DNA of 64,000 bases from Pseudobacillus lumedeiriae (GCF_044891285.1 NZ_JAUIYO010000007.1:61239-125238), one strand, 5' to 3'; positions 17,908 to 26,830 are shown, numbered from the stretch's first letter. A program made the numbers and translations. The notes: a model not told the origin generated them from the letters alone.

Positions 17908-18699
17908 ATGGACAAAAGTTCAATTATAGGAGTTATTCTTGGAGTTGTCGCTGTAGGAGTAGGTATGGTGTTCAAAGGAGTAAGTCCAGAAGTGCTGATC
18001 AATCCTGCCGCTCTTTTAATTATTTTGCTCGGAACAGCAGCTACAGTTACGATTGCTTTTCCTTCAAGCGAGTTAAAAAGATTGCCAAAGCTGTTTGGAG
18101 TCATTTTTAAAGAAAAAGAAATGATGTCTCCGCAAGAGGTGATTCGGCAGTTTACGGGCTGGGCTGAACTTGCAAGAAGAGAAGGTCTGCTTGCTCTCGA
18201 AGCGAGAGTCGATGAAGTGGATGAACCATTTTTGAAGAATGGGCTCAGCTTAGCAGTAGACGGGCAAAATGCTGATTACATACGTGACGTGATGAACGAA
18301 GAACTTTCGGCTATGGAGGAGCGCCATGCGTCTGCTGCGAGTATGTTTGTTCAGGCAGGAACGTATGCCCCCACACTTGGAGTGCTCGGTGCGGTCATCG
18401 GCTTAATTGCAGCTCTTGGCAATATGAATGATACTGATACGCTGGGGCACGCGATTTCAGCCGCTTTTGTGGCGACGTTGTTAGGGATTTTTACTGGGTA
18501 TGTGCTTTGGCATCCGTTTGCTAATAAATTAAAGCGAAAATCCAGACAAGAAATCAAAGTGAAAGAAATGATGATTGAAGGTGTCCTTTCTATTTTAGAA
18601 GGAGAATCGCCGCGTGTGCTTGAACAAAAGCTTTCCTCTTATTTGCCTGCAGATGAGAAGAAGAAATTGATCGAGGAAAGTGGCGAGACAAATGAGTAA
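17908..18699 (+). CDS. motA: Flagellar stator protein MotA
   Basis: MotA forms the membrane proton channel of the flagellar motor with MotB and pushes on FliG. The ATG at 17908 follows AGGGTGA and gives 263 residues. Four membrane segments are present: two near the N-terminus (IIGVILGVVAVGVGMV, NPAALLIILLGTAATVTIAF) and two at about 150-200, including PTLGVLGAVIGLIAAL and ISAAFVATLLGIFTGYVLWHPF. The cytoplasmic loop with WAELARREGLLALEA lies between the pairs. The stop overlaps motB by 8 bases. Confidence 0.95.
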   Translation: MDKSSIIGVILGVVAVGVGMVFKGVSPEVLINPAALLIILLGTAATVTIAFPSSELKRLPKLFGVIFKEKEMMSPQEVIRQFTGWAELARREGLLALEARVDEVDEPFLKNGLSLAVDGQNADYIRDVMNEELSAMEERHASAASMFVQAGTYAPTLGVLGAVIGLIAALGNMNDTDTLGHAISAAFVATLLGIFTGYVLWHPFANKLKRKSRQEIKVKEMMIEGVLSILEGESPRVLEQKLSSYLPADEKKKLIEESGETNE

Positions 18700-19453
18700 G
18701 CGAAAAAAACGTCAAGATCCTGATCATATTGATGAGTCATGGCTGCTGCCTTATGCGGATTTGCTGACATTGCTGCTCGCTTTATTTATCGTCTTATTTT
18801 CCATGAGTTCGGTTGATGCGAAAAAGTTTCAACTTTTCTCCCAGGCATTCAATAATATTTTTACAGGAGGTGTCGGAGTAATGGATTATTCCGAGTTAAC
18901 TCCTTCTGAAACGACATCTCCCGATCAGCCGTTGACAGGACTTGGTGAGCGGGATAAAAAAGAACTAGCTCAAATACAGCAAAAGATCAATACATATATT
19001 ACAGAAAATAATTTGCAAAACAAAGTAGAAACGGTGTTAAACGGAGAGGGATTGTTGCTGCGTATCCGTGAAAATGTTCTCTTTGATTCGGGAGTGTCTG
19101 AAATTAGGGAAGAAGATAAAAAAGCAGCAAGAGATATTTCTCGATTACTAGAAATGGATTTACCACGCATGATCATTATTAGCGGACATACTGATAACAT
19201 TCCGATTAAAACAGCAGAGTTTGAATCAAATTGGGAATTAAGCGCCATGAGAGCGGTCAACTTTATGAAAGTTGTTTTGGAAAACGAGAAGCTTGATCCT
19301 CGTTTGTTCAGTGCGAAAGGCTATGGGGAATATCAGCCGATCGCATCAAATGAAACAAAAGCCGGACAGGCAAAAAATCGACGGGTAGAAATATTAATTT
19401 TACCGCAAGGAGAAAAAGAAAACGGTGTGCAAACTCCTGATTCGGTGAAATAA
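18692..19453 (+). CDS. motB: Flagellar stator protein MotB
   Basis: MotB anchors the stator to peptidoglycan and carries the ion-binding Asp. I chose ATG 18692, overlapping the motA stop, giving 253 residues. A basic N-terminus is followed by a single membrane helix starting WLLPYADLLTLLLALFIV, where Asp23 is the conserved ion-binding acid. The C-terminal OmpA-like domain (about 115-245) has ISGHTDNIPI and GYGEYQPIASN with the NRRVEI peptidoglycan-binding signature. I take the pair as the H+ type by overall resemblance; ion choice is not proven. Confidence 0.95.
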   Translation: MSKRKKRQDPDHIDESWLLPYADLLTLLLALFIVLFSMSSVDAKKFQLFSQAFNNIFTGGVGVMDYSELTPSETTSPDQPLTGLGERDKKELAQIQQKINTYITENNLQNKVETVLNGEGLLLRIRENVLFDSGVSEIREEDKKAARDISRLLEMDLPRMIIISGHTDNIPIKTAEFESNWELSAMRAVNFMKVVLENEKLDPRLFSAKGYGEYQPIASNETKAGQAKNRRVEILILPQGEKENGVQTPDSVK

Positions 19454-19481
19454 AAATGAACAGCGCTTTATAACAGACGTG

Positions 19482-19510
19482 AAAAAAGCCGGCAAATGCC
19501 GGCTTTTTTA
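19482..19510 (+). terminator. motAB terminator
   Basis: The hairpin AGCCGGCAAATGCCGGCT is preceded by an A-run and followed by TTTTT. The same hairpin recurs in the same orientation at 19648-19665. Confidence 0.85.
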
Positions 19511-19533
19511 GACAAAGTCTATTTTATACACCC

Positions 19534-19647
19534 TCAGGCTGGTTGAAAACGTTTGTCTTTCCTGACGAGGAGCAGAGTGACCAGAGGGGTCATGAGCACC
19601 GCAGACGGGCGAGCAACGAAGAAAGCGAGCGTTTGTCAACAGCCTGA
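19534..19647. repeat. Dispersed repeat family B copy
   Basis: This 114-bp element has imperfect terminal inverted repeats TCAGGCTGGTTG and CAACAGCCTGA. Its signature blocks are GAAAACGTTTGTCTTTC on the left, GTCATGAGCACCGCAGAC in the middle and GCGAGCGTTTGTCAACA on the right, all shared with two other sites. It lies between two direct copies of the same terminator hairpin. Confidence 0.75.
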
Positions 19648-19665
19648 AGCCGGCAAATGCCGGCT
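19648..19665 (-). terminator. Second copy of the motAB hairpin, at the yfkK 3' end
   Basis: AGCCGGCAAATGCCGGCT abuts the yfkK stop codon on one side and repeat B on the other. On the minus strand no T-run follows it, so it is a weak terminator as it stands. Confidence 0.5.
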
Positions 19666-19887
19666 TTATTTCTTTAAGTTGCCAAGCTCTTCAACGATTG
19701 CTTGCATTTCACTAGGGCTAAAGGTGTTTTTTCTATTTACTAATTCATAAATGTCTTTTAAATCTTCATAGGAGGCTTCGCTAAAATGTTCGGGTTTAAT
19801 AGCACCGACATTGACCATGCGCAGCTTCGAAGTGATTTGTTCTATCATATATTCTATGTTTTCAGGTGATTTCACAGACAGATCCAC
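19666..19887 (-). CDS. yfkK: UPF0435/DUF1128 protein YfkK
   Basis: The 73-residue acidic helical protein starts with GTG at 19887 behind AGAGGATG. It matches the UPF0435 family as I recall it (MDLSVKS, then IEYMIEQI, KLRMVN, YEDLKDIYE and FSPSEMQAIVEELG). Function is unknown; it is small and cytosolic, with no cysteines or membrane segment. The yfk neighbours in this window (yfkH, yfkE, yfkD) support the name. Confidence 0.85.
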   Translation of the reverse strand: MDLSVKSPENIEYMIEQITSKLRMVNVGAIKPEHFSEASYEDLKDIYELVNRKNTFSPSEMQAIVEELGNLKK

Positions 19888-19957
19888 GTTCTTCTCATCC
19901 TCTCGGGCAATTTGATAACATCATTTCACTTTTCACTATTTTTGTCAATCTGCCTTA

Positions 19958-21316
19958 TTAAGCTGCACTCTTTTTGGCTTTCTCTTCTTTAATGACTTTC
20001 AGTATATGCTTCGTTTCATGAATGACGACACCAGATAAACCGACGATGCCTATTAAGTTAGGGAAGGCCATTAATCCATTCATGATGTCAGCAAATGTCC
20101 AAACGATTTCTAGGCTTGTCACCGCTCCAATAAAGACAGCAGCGACGAAAACAAGACGGTAATACTTTACTACTTTTTTACTGAATAAGTAAGAGAAGCA
20201 CTTTTCTCCGTAGTAAGACCAGCCGATAATCGTAGATGAAGCAAAGAATAATAGACCGAGAGCCACAACATAAGAACCAGCAGGGCCAAGGAATGTCTCA
20301 AACGATACAGTTGTTAATGCACTGCCTTCCAGTCCTTTATCGTATTGGCCGGCCATGACAATAGTTAATCCAGTAATAGAACAAATTAAAATTGTGTCAA
20401 TAAATACTTGAGTCATAGATACGAGAGCCTGACGAGCAGGCATGTCGGTTTTCGCAGCGGCTGCCGCGATCGGTGCGGAACCGAGACCGGCTTCGTTAGA
20501 GAACACCCCGCGGGCAACTCCATAACGGATCACTGTTCCAATGGCGCCTCCTGCTACAGCGCTGCCAGTAAAGGCATCTGAGAAAATTAAAGCAAACGCT
20601 GCAGGAATTCCACTAAAGTTCATAGCTAAAATAATCAGACCTGCAAGTAAATAAAAGGCAGCCATAATCGGAACGAAAAAAGCAGTGACTCTTCCAATGC
20701 TTTTAATCCCGCCTAACAGTACAAGTGCAGTAAAAATTAATAAAATGATTCCCGTAACGAAAGGAGGGACATGAAAAGTGTTTTGAACGACACCGGCAAC
20801 AGCATTTGCTTGAACTAAGTTACCGATTCCAAAAGCCGCAATCGCTCCAAACAAGGCAAATAAAACACCGAGCCATTTCTGTTTCAAGCCTCGTTCAAGA
20901 TAGTACATCGGACCGCCGGACATTTCTCCATCGGCATCCTGCACGCGGTATTTTACAGCGAGCACGGCTTCCGCGTATTTCGTTGCCATTCCAAAAAATG
21001 CACTCATCCACATCCAGAAGACAGCACCAGGACCTCCGACCAAAATAGCCGTCGCCACCCCAACAATATTACCGGTACCGACAGTGGCAGCAAGCGCCGT
21101 CATGAGGGCTTGGAAGTGAGAAATATCTCCTTCTGATTGTTTGTCTTGGTTTTTACTGAATGCGAGTTTGAGAGAATAAGGAAGCAGTCTTAATTGTAAA
21201 AAACCAAGGCGGATTGTTAGGAAAATCCCTGTTCCTACTAAGAGAATTAGTAGAGGCGGACCCCAAATATATCCGCTGATGCTATTCATTATTTCCAGCA
21301 ATTTTTTCTGATCCAT
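19958..21316 (-). CDS. alsT: Sodium:alanine symporter (AGCS family, AlsT-like)
   Basis: This 452-residue membrane protein has about eleven hydrophobic segments and begins behind AGGAGGAGATAGG. AGCS motifs are visible: GGPMYYLERGL, TALAATVGTGNIVGVATAI (sodium and substrate binding) and GVARGVFSNEAGLGSAPIAAAAAKT. The family imports alanine, glycine or glutamine with Na+. Which amino acid is not decidable here; AlsT of B. subtilis has been linked to glutamine and alanine. It is monocistronic. Confidence 0.92.
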   Translation of the reverse strand: MDQKKLLEIMNSISGYIWGPPLLILLVGTGIFLTIRLGFLQLRLLPYSLKLAFSKNQDKQSEGDISHFQALMTALAATVGTGNIVGVATAILVGGPGAVFWMWMSAFFGMATKYAEAVLAVKYRVQDADGEMSGGPMYYLERGLKQKWLGVLFALFGAIAAFGIGNLVQANAVAGVVQNTFHVPPFVTGIILLIFTALVLLGGIKSIGRVTAFFVPIMAAFYLLAGLIILAMNFSGIPAAFALIFSDAFTGSAVAGGAIGTVIRYGVARGVFSNEAGLGSAPIAAAAAKTDMPARQALVSMTQVFIDTILICSITGLTIVMAGQYDKGLEGSALTTVSFETFLGPAGSYVVALGLLFFASSTIIGWSYYGEKCFSYLFSKKVVKYYRLVFVAAVFIGAVTSLEIVWTFADIMNGLMAFPNLIGIVGLSGVVIHETKHILKVIKEEKAKKSAA

Positions 21317-21701
21317 CCTATCTCCTCCTTCGTTTTATTATATAAGAATATTCAGAAAAGAGTAGTTCAACGTGAAAAAAATAACAAAAATATTTATTTT
21401 TGTTGAAATTCACAAATGAATGTATATGTGTGAAAAAGAAGGAAAAGATTTGTCTATTAAAGAATGATGTTCATGGTATTCTTATATAGAAGCGAACAAA
21501 TGCTGTCTTTACTTTACTGCAGCGGCTGGATTTTATGCGTTCTTTTCATCTATGTTTCGTTACTTCATCAAAAGGGGAATAAAAGAGTGTAAGAGCCATT
21601 GCTAAGTCCGCAGACAGTAATGATAAACGAACAGCTTGTTCAAAGCAACTAATAAATGTGAAAGAGCTGAAGCAGCTTAATTGTCAGAAAGGATGATAGA
21701 A
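21317..21701. other. Divergent intergenic region alsT / ytxH-like gene
   Basis: These 385 bases hold the alsT promoter side, with a weak CodY-like sequence at 21347-21361 (AATATTCAGAAAAGA, three mismatches to the consensus complement). A sigma-B-like promoter points to the ytxH-like gene. No further gene was seen. Confidence 0.35.
21554..21580 (+). promoter_or_regulatory. Possible sigma-B promoter
   Basis: GTTTCG (21554-21559) and GGGAAT (21575-21580), 15 bases apart, resemble sigma-B GTTTAA-N12-15-GGGTAT. The following YtxH gene belongs to a family often under general stress control. Confidence 0.4.
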
Positions 21702-22049
21702 ATGGGAAAAGGTAAGTTTTTTGCAAAAGCAGCGATCGGAGCAGTGATTGGGGGAGCGATTGCATTAACTGATCGTCAAACAAGAGCAGAAATGAAAGAA
21801 TGGGCTGTTTATTTATTTGACATGCTGAAAGATCCAGAGAAGCTGTCTGCTTCATCTAAAGAAATCATCAATCAGGCAAGAGAGATGGTTCAAAAAGCTA
21901 CAGAAGACGTGAACTTTATTTATGAAAAGGTGGACAGCCTAAAAGAGCTGACGCCAAGCGTAAAAGAGCTTGTAGACGAAACAAAAACAACCTTCCTCCC
22001 GCATGAAGAAGACACGTCAAGTGCAGCTGGACAAACTTCAACAAAGTAA
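21702..22049 (+). CDS. YtxH-domain general stress protein
   Basis: The ATG at 21702 follows GAAAGGATG and gives 115 residues. A glycine/alanine-rich N-terminal helix (FFAKAAIGAVIGGAIALTD) looks like a single membrane anchor; the rest is a charged helical tail with coiled-coil character. This is the YtxH layout. Its biochemical role is unknown. It is 15 bases upstream of yfkH and probably co-transcribed, perhaps from the sigma-B-like promoter. Confidence 0.75.
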   Translation: MGKGKFFAKAAIGAVIGGAIALTDRQTRAEMKEWAVYLFDMLKDPEKLSASSKEIINQAREMVQKATEDVNFIYEKVDSLKELTPSVKELVDETKTTFLPHEEDTSSAAGQTSTK

Positions 22050-22064
22050 TTAGGAGGGGATTAT

Positions 22065-22901
22065 TTGTCTGATAAAAAAACAGAGATGAACGTGTTCTTT
22101 AAGCGGTTAGTTAAAAGACTGAAGGATTCCGATGTGCTTGATACATCGGCACAAATGGCTTACTTTTTTCTTTTGGCGTTATTTCCTCTGTTGATTTTTT
22201 CCATGACGATGATGGCCTATTTGCCGATTAACCAGCAGGATATGTTTGACCTTATTCGCGACTTCGCTCCAGGAGAGACGATGACTACGATTGAAAATAC
22301 GATCAATGAAGTGTTGTTGAATCGAAATGGCGGTTTGCTGTCTTTTGGTATTATCGCTACAATCTGGTCAGCATCAAAAGGGATGAATGCTGTAATTAAG
22401 GGATTAAATCATGCTTATGATATTGAAGAAACAAGATCATTCTATTACGTAAGAGGTTTATCTATTTTATTGACATTCGGTTTAATCTTTATTGTAGCGG
22501 CAGCATTGATTCTTCAAGTATTCGGCAAACAAATTGGTTTATTTGCTTCTGGTTACTTAGGAATATCTGATCAGTTTTTAATGCTTTGGAATGGATTGCG
22601 CTGGCTTGTTTCTCCATTATTGTTATTCGGAGTGTTTGTCGGATTATATTATTTAGCACCTAATCTTAGCATTAAATGCGTATCCGTTTTTCCGGGGGCG
22701 ATTTTTGCTGTGATTGGCTGGATGGCCGTATCACTAGGCTTTTCTTTCTATGTTAATAACTTTGGCAACTATTCAGCGACATATGGCAGTATTGGCGGTA
22801 TTATCGTTCTGATGATTTGGTTTTATCTGTCTGCCATGATCATTCTTATTGGCGGAGAAATCAATGCGTTAAAGAATGATATCCAGGATAATTGTCAGTA
22901 A
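22065..22901 (+). CDS. yfkH: YihY/BrkB-family inner membrane protein YfkH
   Basis: The TTG start at 22065 follows TAGGAGGGG, giving 278 residues with six predicted membrane helices. Family features include AQMAYFFLLALFPLLIF near residue 30, the SASKGMNAVIKGLNHAYDIEETR segment and the C-terminal YGSIGGIIVLMIWFYLSAMIILIGGEINA. The YihY family was once annotated as ribonuclease BN but is now considered a transporter-like membrane family of uncertain function. It follows the ytxH-like gene in one operon. Confidence 0.88.
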   Translation: MSDKKTEMNVFFKRLVKRLKDSDVLDTSAQMAYFFLLALFPLLIFSMTMMAYLPINQQDMFDLIRDFAPGETMTTIENTINEVLLNRNGGLLSFGIIATIWSASKGMNAVIKGLNHAYDIEETRSFYYVRGLSILLTFGLIFIVAAALILQVFGKQIGLFASGYLGISDQFLMLWNGLRWLVSPLLLFGVFVGLYYLAPNLSIKCVSVFPGAIFAVIGWMAVSLGFSFYVNNFGNYSATYGSIGGIIVLMIWFYLSAMIILIGGEINALKNDIQDNCQ

Positions 22902-22907
22902 TAAAAT

Positions 22908-23010
22908 AATCCCCGAATAAAAATGCCTTATAAGGAGCCGGCCCCGTATGCACTGTGGATAGGGGAGCCGGCGCTTTTATTTTAAGGCAAATTTCATTCG
23001 GGGGTTTGTA
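22908..23010. repeat. Nested palindromic structure between yfkH and pfeT
   Basis: Three concentric stems can form: CCCCGAAT / ATTCGGGG outside, TGCCTTA / TAAGGCA in the middle, and a GC-rich GCCGGCCCC-type stem inside. It lies between convergent genes and probably ends both transcripts. Confidence 0.5.
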
Positions 23011-23014
23011 TTTA

Positions 23015-24931
23015 TTATGATTTTAACAGCCGCAGGCCGTTTAGAATAACGAGAATGGTACTTCCTTCATGTCCGATTACGCCAAACGGCAAGTCGAGCA
23101 CTTGTAGAAAGTTAGAAATAATCAGCAGCATAATAACTGCTATAGAAAAGATGACATTTTGTTTGACAATCCGTTTCATTTTTTTAGATAGGCGAATCGC
23201 TTCTGCAATTTTGGGAAGGTCATTTTTCATTAGGACAATATCTGCTGTTTCAAGAGCGACATCAGATCCTTCTCCCATAGCAATGCCGATATTAGCTGTT
23301 GCGAGTGCTGGTGCATCATTAATGCCATCCCCAACCATAGCAACTGTTTGATGGTCATTAATCAATTTCTTTAAATGATCTACTTTTTGTTCCGGCAGGC
23401 ATTCGGCGATAAATGCGTCAAGGCGTGCTTCTTTAGCGATTGCTTTGGCTGTTGTTTTATTATCGCCAGTCAGCATAATCGTATAAATGCCTTCTTGATG
23501 AAGCAGTTCTAATGCATGCTGTGTATCTTCACGTATTAAATCTTTTAAAGCAATGATTGCGGCAATGCCATGATCATCTTTCACAAAGACCGTTGTTTTT
23601 CCGTCGCCGGCCAGCTCGTAAGCCATCCCTTCAGAAAAAGAGAGTGCATCTTCCCGGCCGACGAAATCAGCTTTCCCTATTTTCCACTGTTTTCCTCCAA
23701 CTGCTCCTTGGACGCCCCAGCCAGCTACATCCTCTAAATGATCGGGAGCGTAATAGGGTGCATTTTTTTCTTGAGCAAAACGAACGACAGCTTGAGCGAG
23801 AGGGTGATTGGACTGGCTTTCAATGGAAGCAACAGCACTTAGCAGTTCAGTTGTTGACAGGTCATTACGGACGATGATATCCGTTACTTCAGGCTTTCCT
23901 TGCGTCAGTGTTCCAGTTTTGTCAAACGCAACGGCTTTTAAATTGCTTAAGCTTTCTAAATGAATCCCGCCTTTAAACAAAATACCGTGGCGGGCTCCGT
24001 TAGAAATCGCAGAGAGTGTCGCCGGCATGATGGAGGCAACGAGCGCGCAAGGAGAAGCAACGACCAGAAGTACCATTGCCCGGTAAAACGTTTCTGTCCA
24101 GCTCCAGCCTAGAACAAAGTGGGGCAGGAACATCATAAGGCCGACTCCCGCAAGTACTGCTTTTACATACACTCCTTCAAATTTCTCAATAAACAACTGA
24201 GAAGGTGATTTTTCACTTTGGGCGGACTGAACGAGCTGGATAATCTTTTGAAAAAGTGTTTCACTTGCTAGTTTTGTTACTTCAACGTAAATAGAGCCGG
24301 TAATATTGACGGTACCTGCAAATACTTCTCCGTCTCTTTGTTTCGAAACAGGAAGAGATTCTCCTGTAATGGCGGCTTCATCAATGGTCGTTTGTCCTTT
24401 TGAAATTTTACCATCAGAAGGGATGCGCTCCCCTGGTTTCACAAGGATTAAATCACCGATTTCCAGTGTGGATACATGGACTTTTGCTTCTTTTCCATCC
24501 CTGACGAGCCAGGCTTCTTCCGGCTGAATTTCCATTAACGAAGAGATTTCTTTCTGGCTTTTGTTCATTGTATACGTTTCGAGCGCTCCACTGAGAGAGA
24601 AGATGAAAATCAGGATTGCACCTTCTGTCCAATACCCGATGATGGCCGAACCGATCGCAGCAAAAATCATGAGCATCTCTACATTTAACTCTTTGTCAGC
24701 GATCGTATCTTCGATGCCTTCTTTTGCTTTGGCAAAACCGCCAATGACAAAAGCCAGCACGTAGATCGCAACAGCTGTCGTATGAACGCCATTTTTATCA
24801 AGAAGCCACCCGGCTAGAATTAACACACCGCTTAATAGGGCAGCGATAAGTTCTGCATGCGGTTTGATAGCAGTGATCCAATGAGCTTCTTTTTGATAAT
24901 TATTTTGTAATACTTTGGCTTGTGCATTCAT
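23015..24931 (-). CDS. pfeT: P1B4-type metal-efflux ATPase (PfeT/ZosA-like)
   Basis: The 638-residue ATPase starts behind AAGGAGG. It lacks an N-terminal heavy-metal domain. It shows the actuator TGES, the phosphorylation motif DKTGTLT and the hinge MVGDGINDAPAL. The metal-site signatures are those of P1B4 pumps: SPC (not CPC) in the sixth membrane helix and HEGSTILVILNGLRLL in the last. B. subtilis PfeT (YkvW/ZosA), of the same length, exports Fe(II) and is controlled by PerR and Fur. PerR-like and Fur-like boxes lie upstream here too. Iron as substrate is inferred from this match; Co or Zn is possible. Confidence 0.88.
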   Translation of the reverse strand: MNAQAKVLQNNYQKEAHWITAIKPHAELIAALLSGVLILAGWLLDKNGVHTTAVAIYVLAFVIGGFAKAKEGIEDTIADKELNVEMLMIFAAIGSAIIGYWTEGAILIFIFSLSGALETYTMNKSQKEISSLMEIQPEEAWLVRDGKEAKVHVSTLEIGDLILVKPGERIPSDGKISKGQTTIDEAAITGESLPVSKQRDGEVFAGTVNITGSIYVEVTKLASETLFQKIIQLVQSAQSEKSPSQLFIEKFEGVYVKAVLAGVGLMMFLPHFVLGWSWTETFYRAMVLLVVASPCALVASIMPATLSAISNGARHGILFKGGIHLESLSNLKAVAFDKTGTLTQGKPEVTDIIVRNDLSTTELLSAVASIESQSNHPLAQAVVRFAQEKNAPYYAPDHLEDVAGWGVQGAVGGKQWKIGKADFVGREDALSFSEGMAYELAGDGKTTVFVKDDHGIAAIIALKDLIREDTQHALELLHQEGIYTIMLTGDNKTTAKAIAKEARLDAFIAECLPEQKVDHLKKLINDHQTVAMVGDGINDAPALATANIGIAMGEGSDVALETADIVLMKNDLPKIAEAIRLSKKMKRIVKQNVIFSIAVIMLLIISNFLQVLDLPFGVIGHEGSTILVILNGLRLLKS

Positions 24932-25007
24932 CTGCTGTTCCTCCTTAATTGATATTTAACCTTTTTAATTGAGAATAGTAATCAGTGGTTAAAGCCTCTT
25001 TTATTAG

Positions 25008-25022
25008 TGAAAATCATTTTCA
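25008..25022. promoter_or_regulatory. Fur-like box
   Basis: TGAAAATCATTTTCA is a perfect 7-1-7 palindrome, two mismatches from the Bacillus Fur box TGATAATNATTATCA. It lies 77 bases upstream of pfeT, in the gap shared with the osmC-like gene. Confidence 0.5.
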
Positions 25023-25070
25023 ATTGTTGTAAAATCAACTTTTATCTAAATGAGAAGCGTTATTATCAAT

Positions 25071-25085
25071 TTAAAATAATTATAA
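25071..25085. promoter_or_regulatory. PerR-like box
   Basis: TTAAAATAATTATAA differs at one position from the PerR consensus TTATAATNATTATAA. It lies about 140 bases from pfeT and 170 bases from the divergent osmC-like gene, and could act on either. Confidence 0.6.
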
Positions 25086-25251
25086 TTAAGCATATATTAA
25101 CACAGCCAAAGCTAAAAAGGAAGGATAATCTGTAGATTGTGGAAAACGCCTATTTTAGTTCCTCTTAGGCGTAATCTTGCTTTGTTTTTTTATATGATTT
25201 AAAATAAAATGGATCATTTTAGTATGAATTATTTTAGTGGGGTGAAGAAAG

Positions 25252-25641
25252 ATGAAATTTCAAATGAAAGAAGGCGGGTTTACGACAGATCTTTCGTACG
25301 GACAGCTTGATATTTCCGGCGATGAAGCATACGGATTCCGACCATTTCAATTATTGACTGCTTCTATCGCTGTCTGCAGCGGGGGCGTCCTGCGAAAAAT
25401 TCTTGAAAAGAAACGGATGCATGTAGAAGATATTCAAATTGATACGAATGTTCACCGTAACGAGCAAGAAGCGAATCGGATTGAAAAAGTGGAAGTGCAT
25501 TTCACAATTAAAGGAAAAGGCTTATCGGAACAGCAAATACATAAAGCGATGGAACTAACGAGAAAGAATTGTTCAATGGTACAGTCAGTCATTCCTGCGA
25601 TTGAAGTAGTCGAAACTTTCGAAATTATTCCAGGCGAATAA
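25252..25641 (+). CDS. OsmC-family peroxiredoxin-like protein
   Basis: The 129-residue protein follows TGGGGTGAAG and has the two OsmC cysteines: Cys42 in IAVCSGG and Cys107 in RKNCSMV. OsmC/Ohr proteins reduce organic hydroperoxides, but the small YhfA/YmaD-type group to which this belongs is less well studied. It is divergent from pfeT across a region with PerR-like and Fur-like boxes, which agrees with an oxidative-stress role. Peroxidase activity itself is inference. Confidence 0.8.
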   Translation: MKFQMKEGGFTTDLSYGQLDISGDEAYGFRPFQLLTASIAVCSGGVLRKILEKKRMHVEDIQIDTNVHRNEQEANRIEKVEVHFTIKGKGLSEQQIHKAMELTRKNCSMVQSVIPAIEVVETFEIIPGE

Positions 25642-25731
25642 TACCCTCAATGAGCGTTAAGAAATAAAAAAATGGGGAATGTTGATAGAAGCGGCATATT
25701 TATTTCTTAACGTGAAAAAAGGGGGCAGCTT

Positions 25732-26790
25732 ATGGGCAAGATATTTGGAATCTTGGTGCTAGTTGGTGTTCCGTTGTCTGTGGCTGGAGCACTTATGCAT
25801 TGGCCGACATTAATGATGTTTGGTATTTACTGTGTAACGATTGTCGCTTTATCAAGCTACATGGGCAGGGCTACAGAAAGTCTGGCGATTGTTGCAGGTC
25901 CAAGAATTGGCGGATTGTTAAATGCGACATTTGGCAACGCAGTAGAATTGATCATTTCTATTTTTGCCTTGCAAGCAGGGTTGATCGAGGTCGTTCTTGC
26001 TTCTTTAACAGGTTCTGTACTCGGTAATTTGCTTCTTGTTGCAGGACTTTCTTTTTTCTTAGGGGGACTCAAGTTTAAGCGCCAGACGTTTAATGTACAT
26101 GATGCACGGCACAACTCGGGTCTTTTAATGTTCGCTGTCATCGTAGCATTTGTCGTCCCGGAAATCTTTTCAATGGGAATGAATGAATCGAAAACCCTTA
26201 CCTTAAGTATCGGGATATCTATTATTATGATTATTCTATATCTGGCTGCTTTGTTCTTTAAACTTGTTACACATCGTGGTGTGTACGCTGCTAATAGTGA
26301 ACAGGAAGGGCAGGGTCATCACGAAGAACCGGAATGGTCGAAAGGAAAAGCGATCGGTGTGCTGCTTCTGGCGACGCTTGCTGTTGCATATGTATCTGAG
26401 AATCTTGTGCATACATTTGAAACGGTAGGGGAAAGATTCGGCTGGACAGAGCTGTTTATCGGGGTGATCATTGTAGCGATTGTCGGTAATGCAGCGGAAC
26501 ATGCTTCAGCTATTGTAATGGCGATGAAGAATAAAATGGACATTGCTGTAGAAATTGCCGTTGGTTCAACATTGCAAATTGCGATGTTTGTTGCGCCGGT
26601 ACTCGTTTTACTTTCGTTAATGTTTAATCAGCCGATGCCGCTTGTTTTTACGATTCCAGAACTGGTATCTATGGTGACCGCTGTCTTCTTAGCGGTCATT
26701 ATCTCGAACGACGGGGAAACAAACTGGTTTGAAGGACTGACACTGCTTGCCGCTTATGTAATTATGGGCATTGGTTTTTATTTGCTATAA
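25732..26790 (+). CDS. yfkE: Ca2+/H+ antiporter, CAX family
   Basis: The 352-residue membrane protein has about eleven helices and the two cation-binding repeats of CAX exchangers: GNAVELIISIFAL (c-1 region) and GNAAEHASAIVMA (c-2 region). An acidic/His-rich loop (SEQEGQGHHEEPEW) lies between the halves. Length and motifs match B. subtilis YfkE/ChaA, whose structure is that of a proton-driven Ca2+ exporter. AAAGGGGGC precedes the ATG. Its stop codon merges directly into a family C repeat fragment. Confidence 0.93.
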   Translation: MGKIFGILVLVGVPLSVAGALMHWPTLMMFGIYCVTIVALSSYMGRATESLAIVAGPRIGGLLNATFGNAVELIISIFALQAGLIEVVLASLTGSVLGNLLLVAGLSFFLGGLKFKRQTFNVHDARHNSGLLMFAVIVAFVVPEIFSMGMNESKTLTLSIGISIIMIILYLAALFFKLVTHRGVYAANSEQEGQGHHEEPEWSKGKAIGVLLLATLAVAYVSENLVHTFETVGERFGWTELFIGVIIVAIVGNAAEHASAIVMAMKNKMDIAVEIAVGSTLQIAMFVAPVLVLLSLMFNQPMPLVFTIPELVSMVTAVFLAVIISNDGETNWFEGLTLLAAYVIMGIGFYLL

Positions 26791-26830
26791 GAAAAGCGGA
26801 AGCGCCTGATCTGGTGCTCAAGCTGGACAA
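26791..26830 (+). repeat. Dispersed repeat family C, internally deleted copy
   Basis: GAAAAGCGGAAGCGCC on the left and AGCTGGACAA on the right are the two ends of the longer copy at 56.5 kb, with most of the middle missing. It begins at the base after the yfkE stop codon. Confidence 0.6.

Noticed and set aside
25146..25170. Hairpin CGCCTA ... TAGGCG as a riboswitch piece before the osmC gene
   Set aside because: A short isolated stem without any known aptamer core or following T-run platform.
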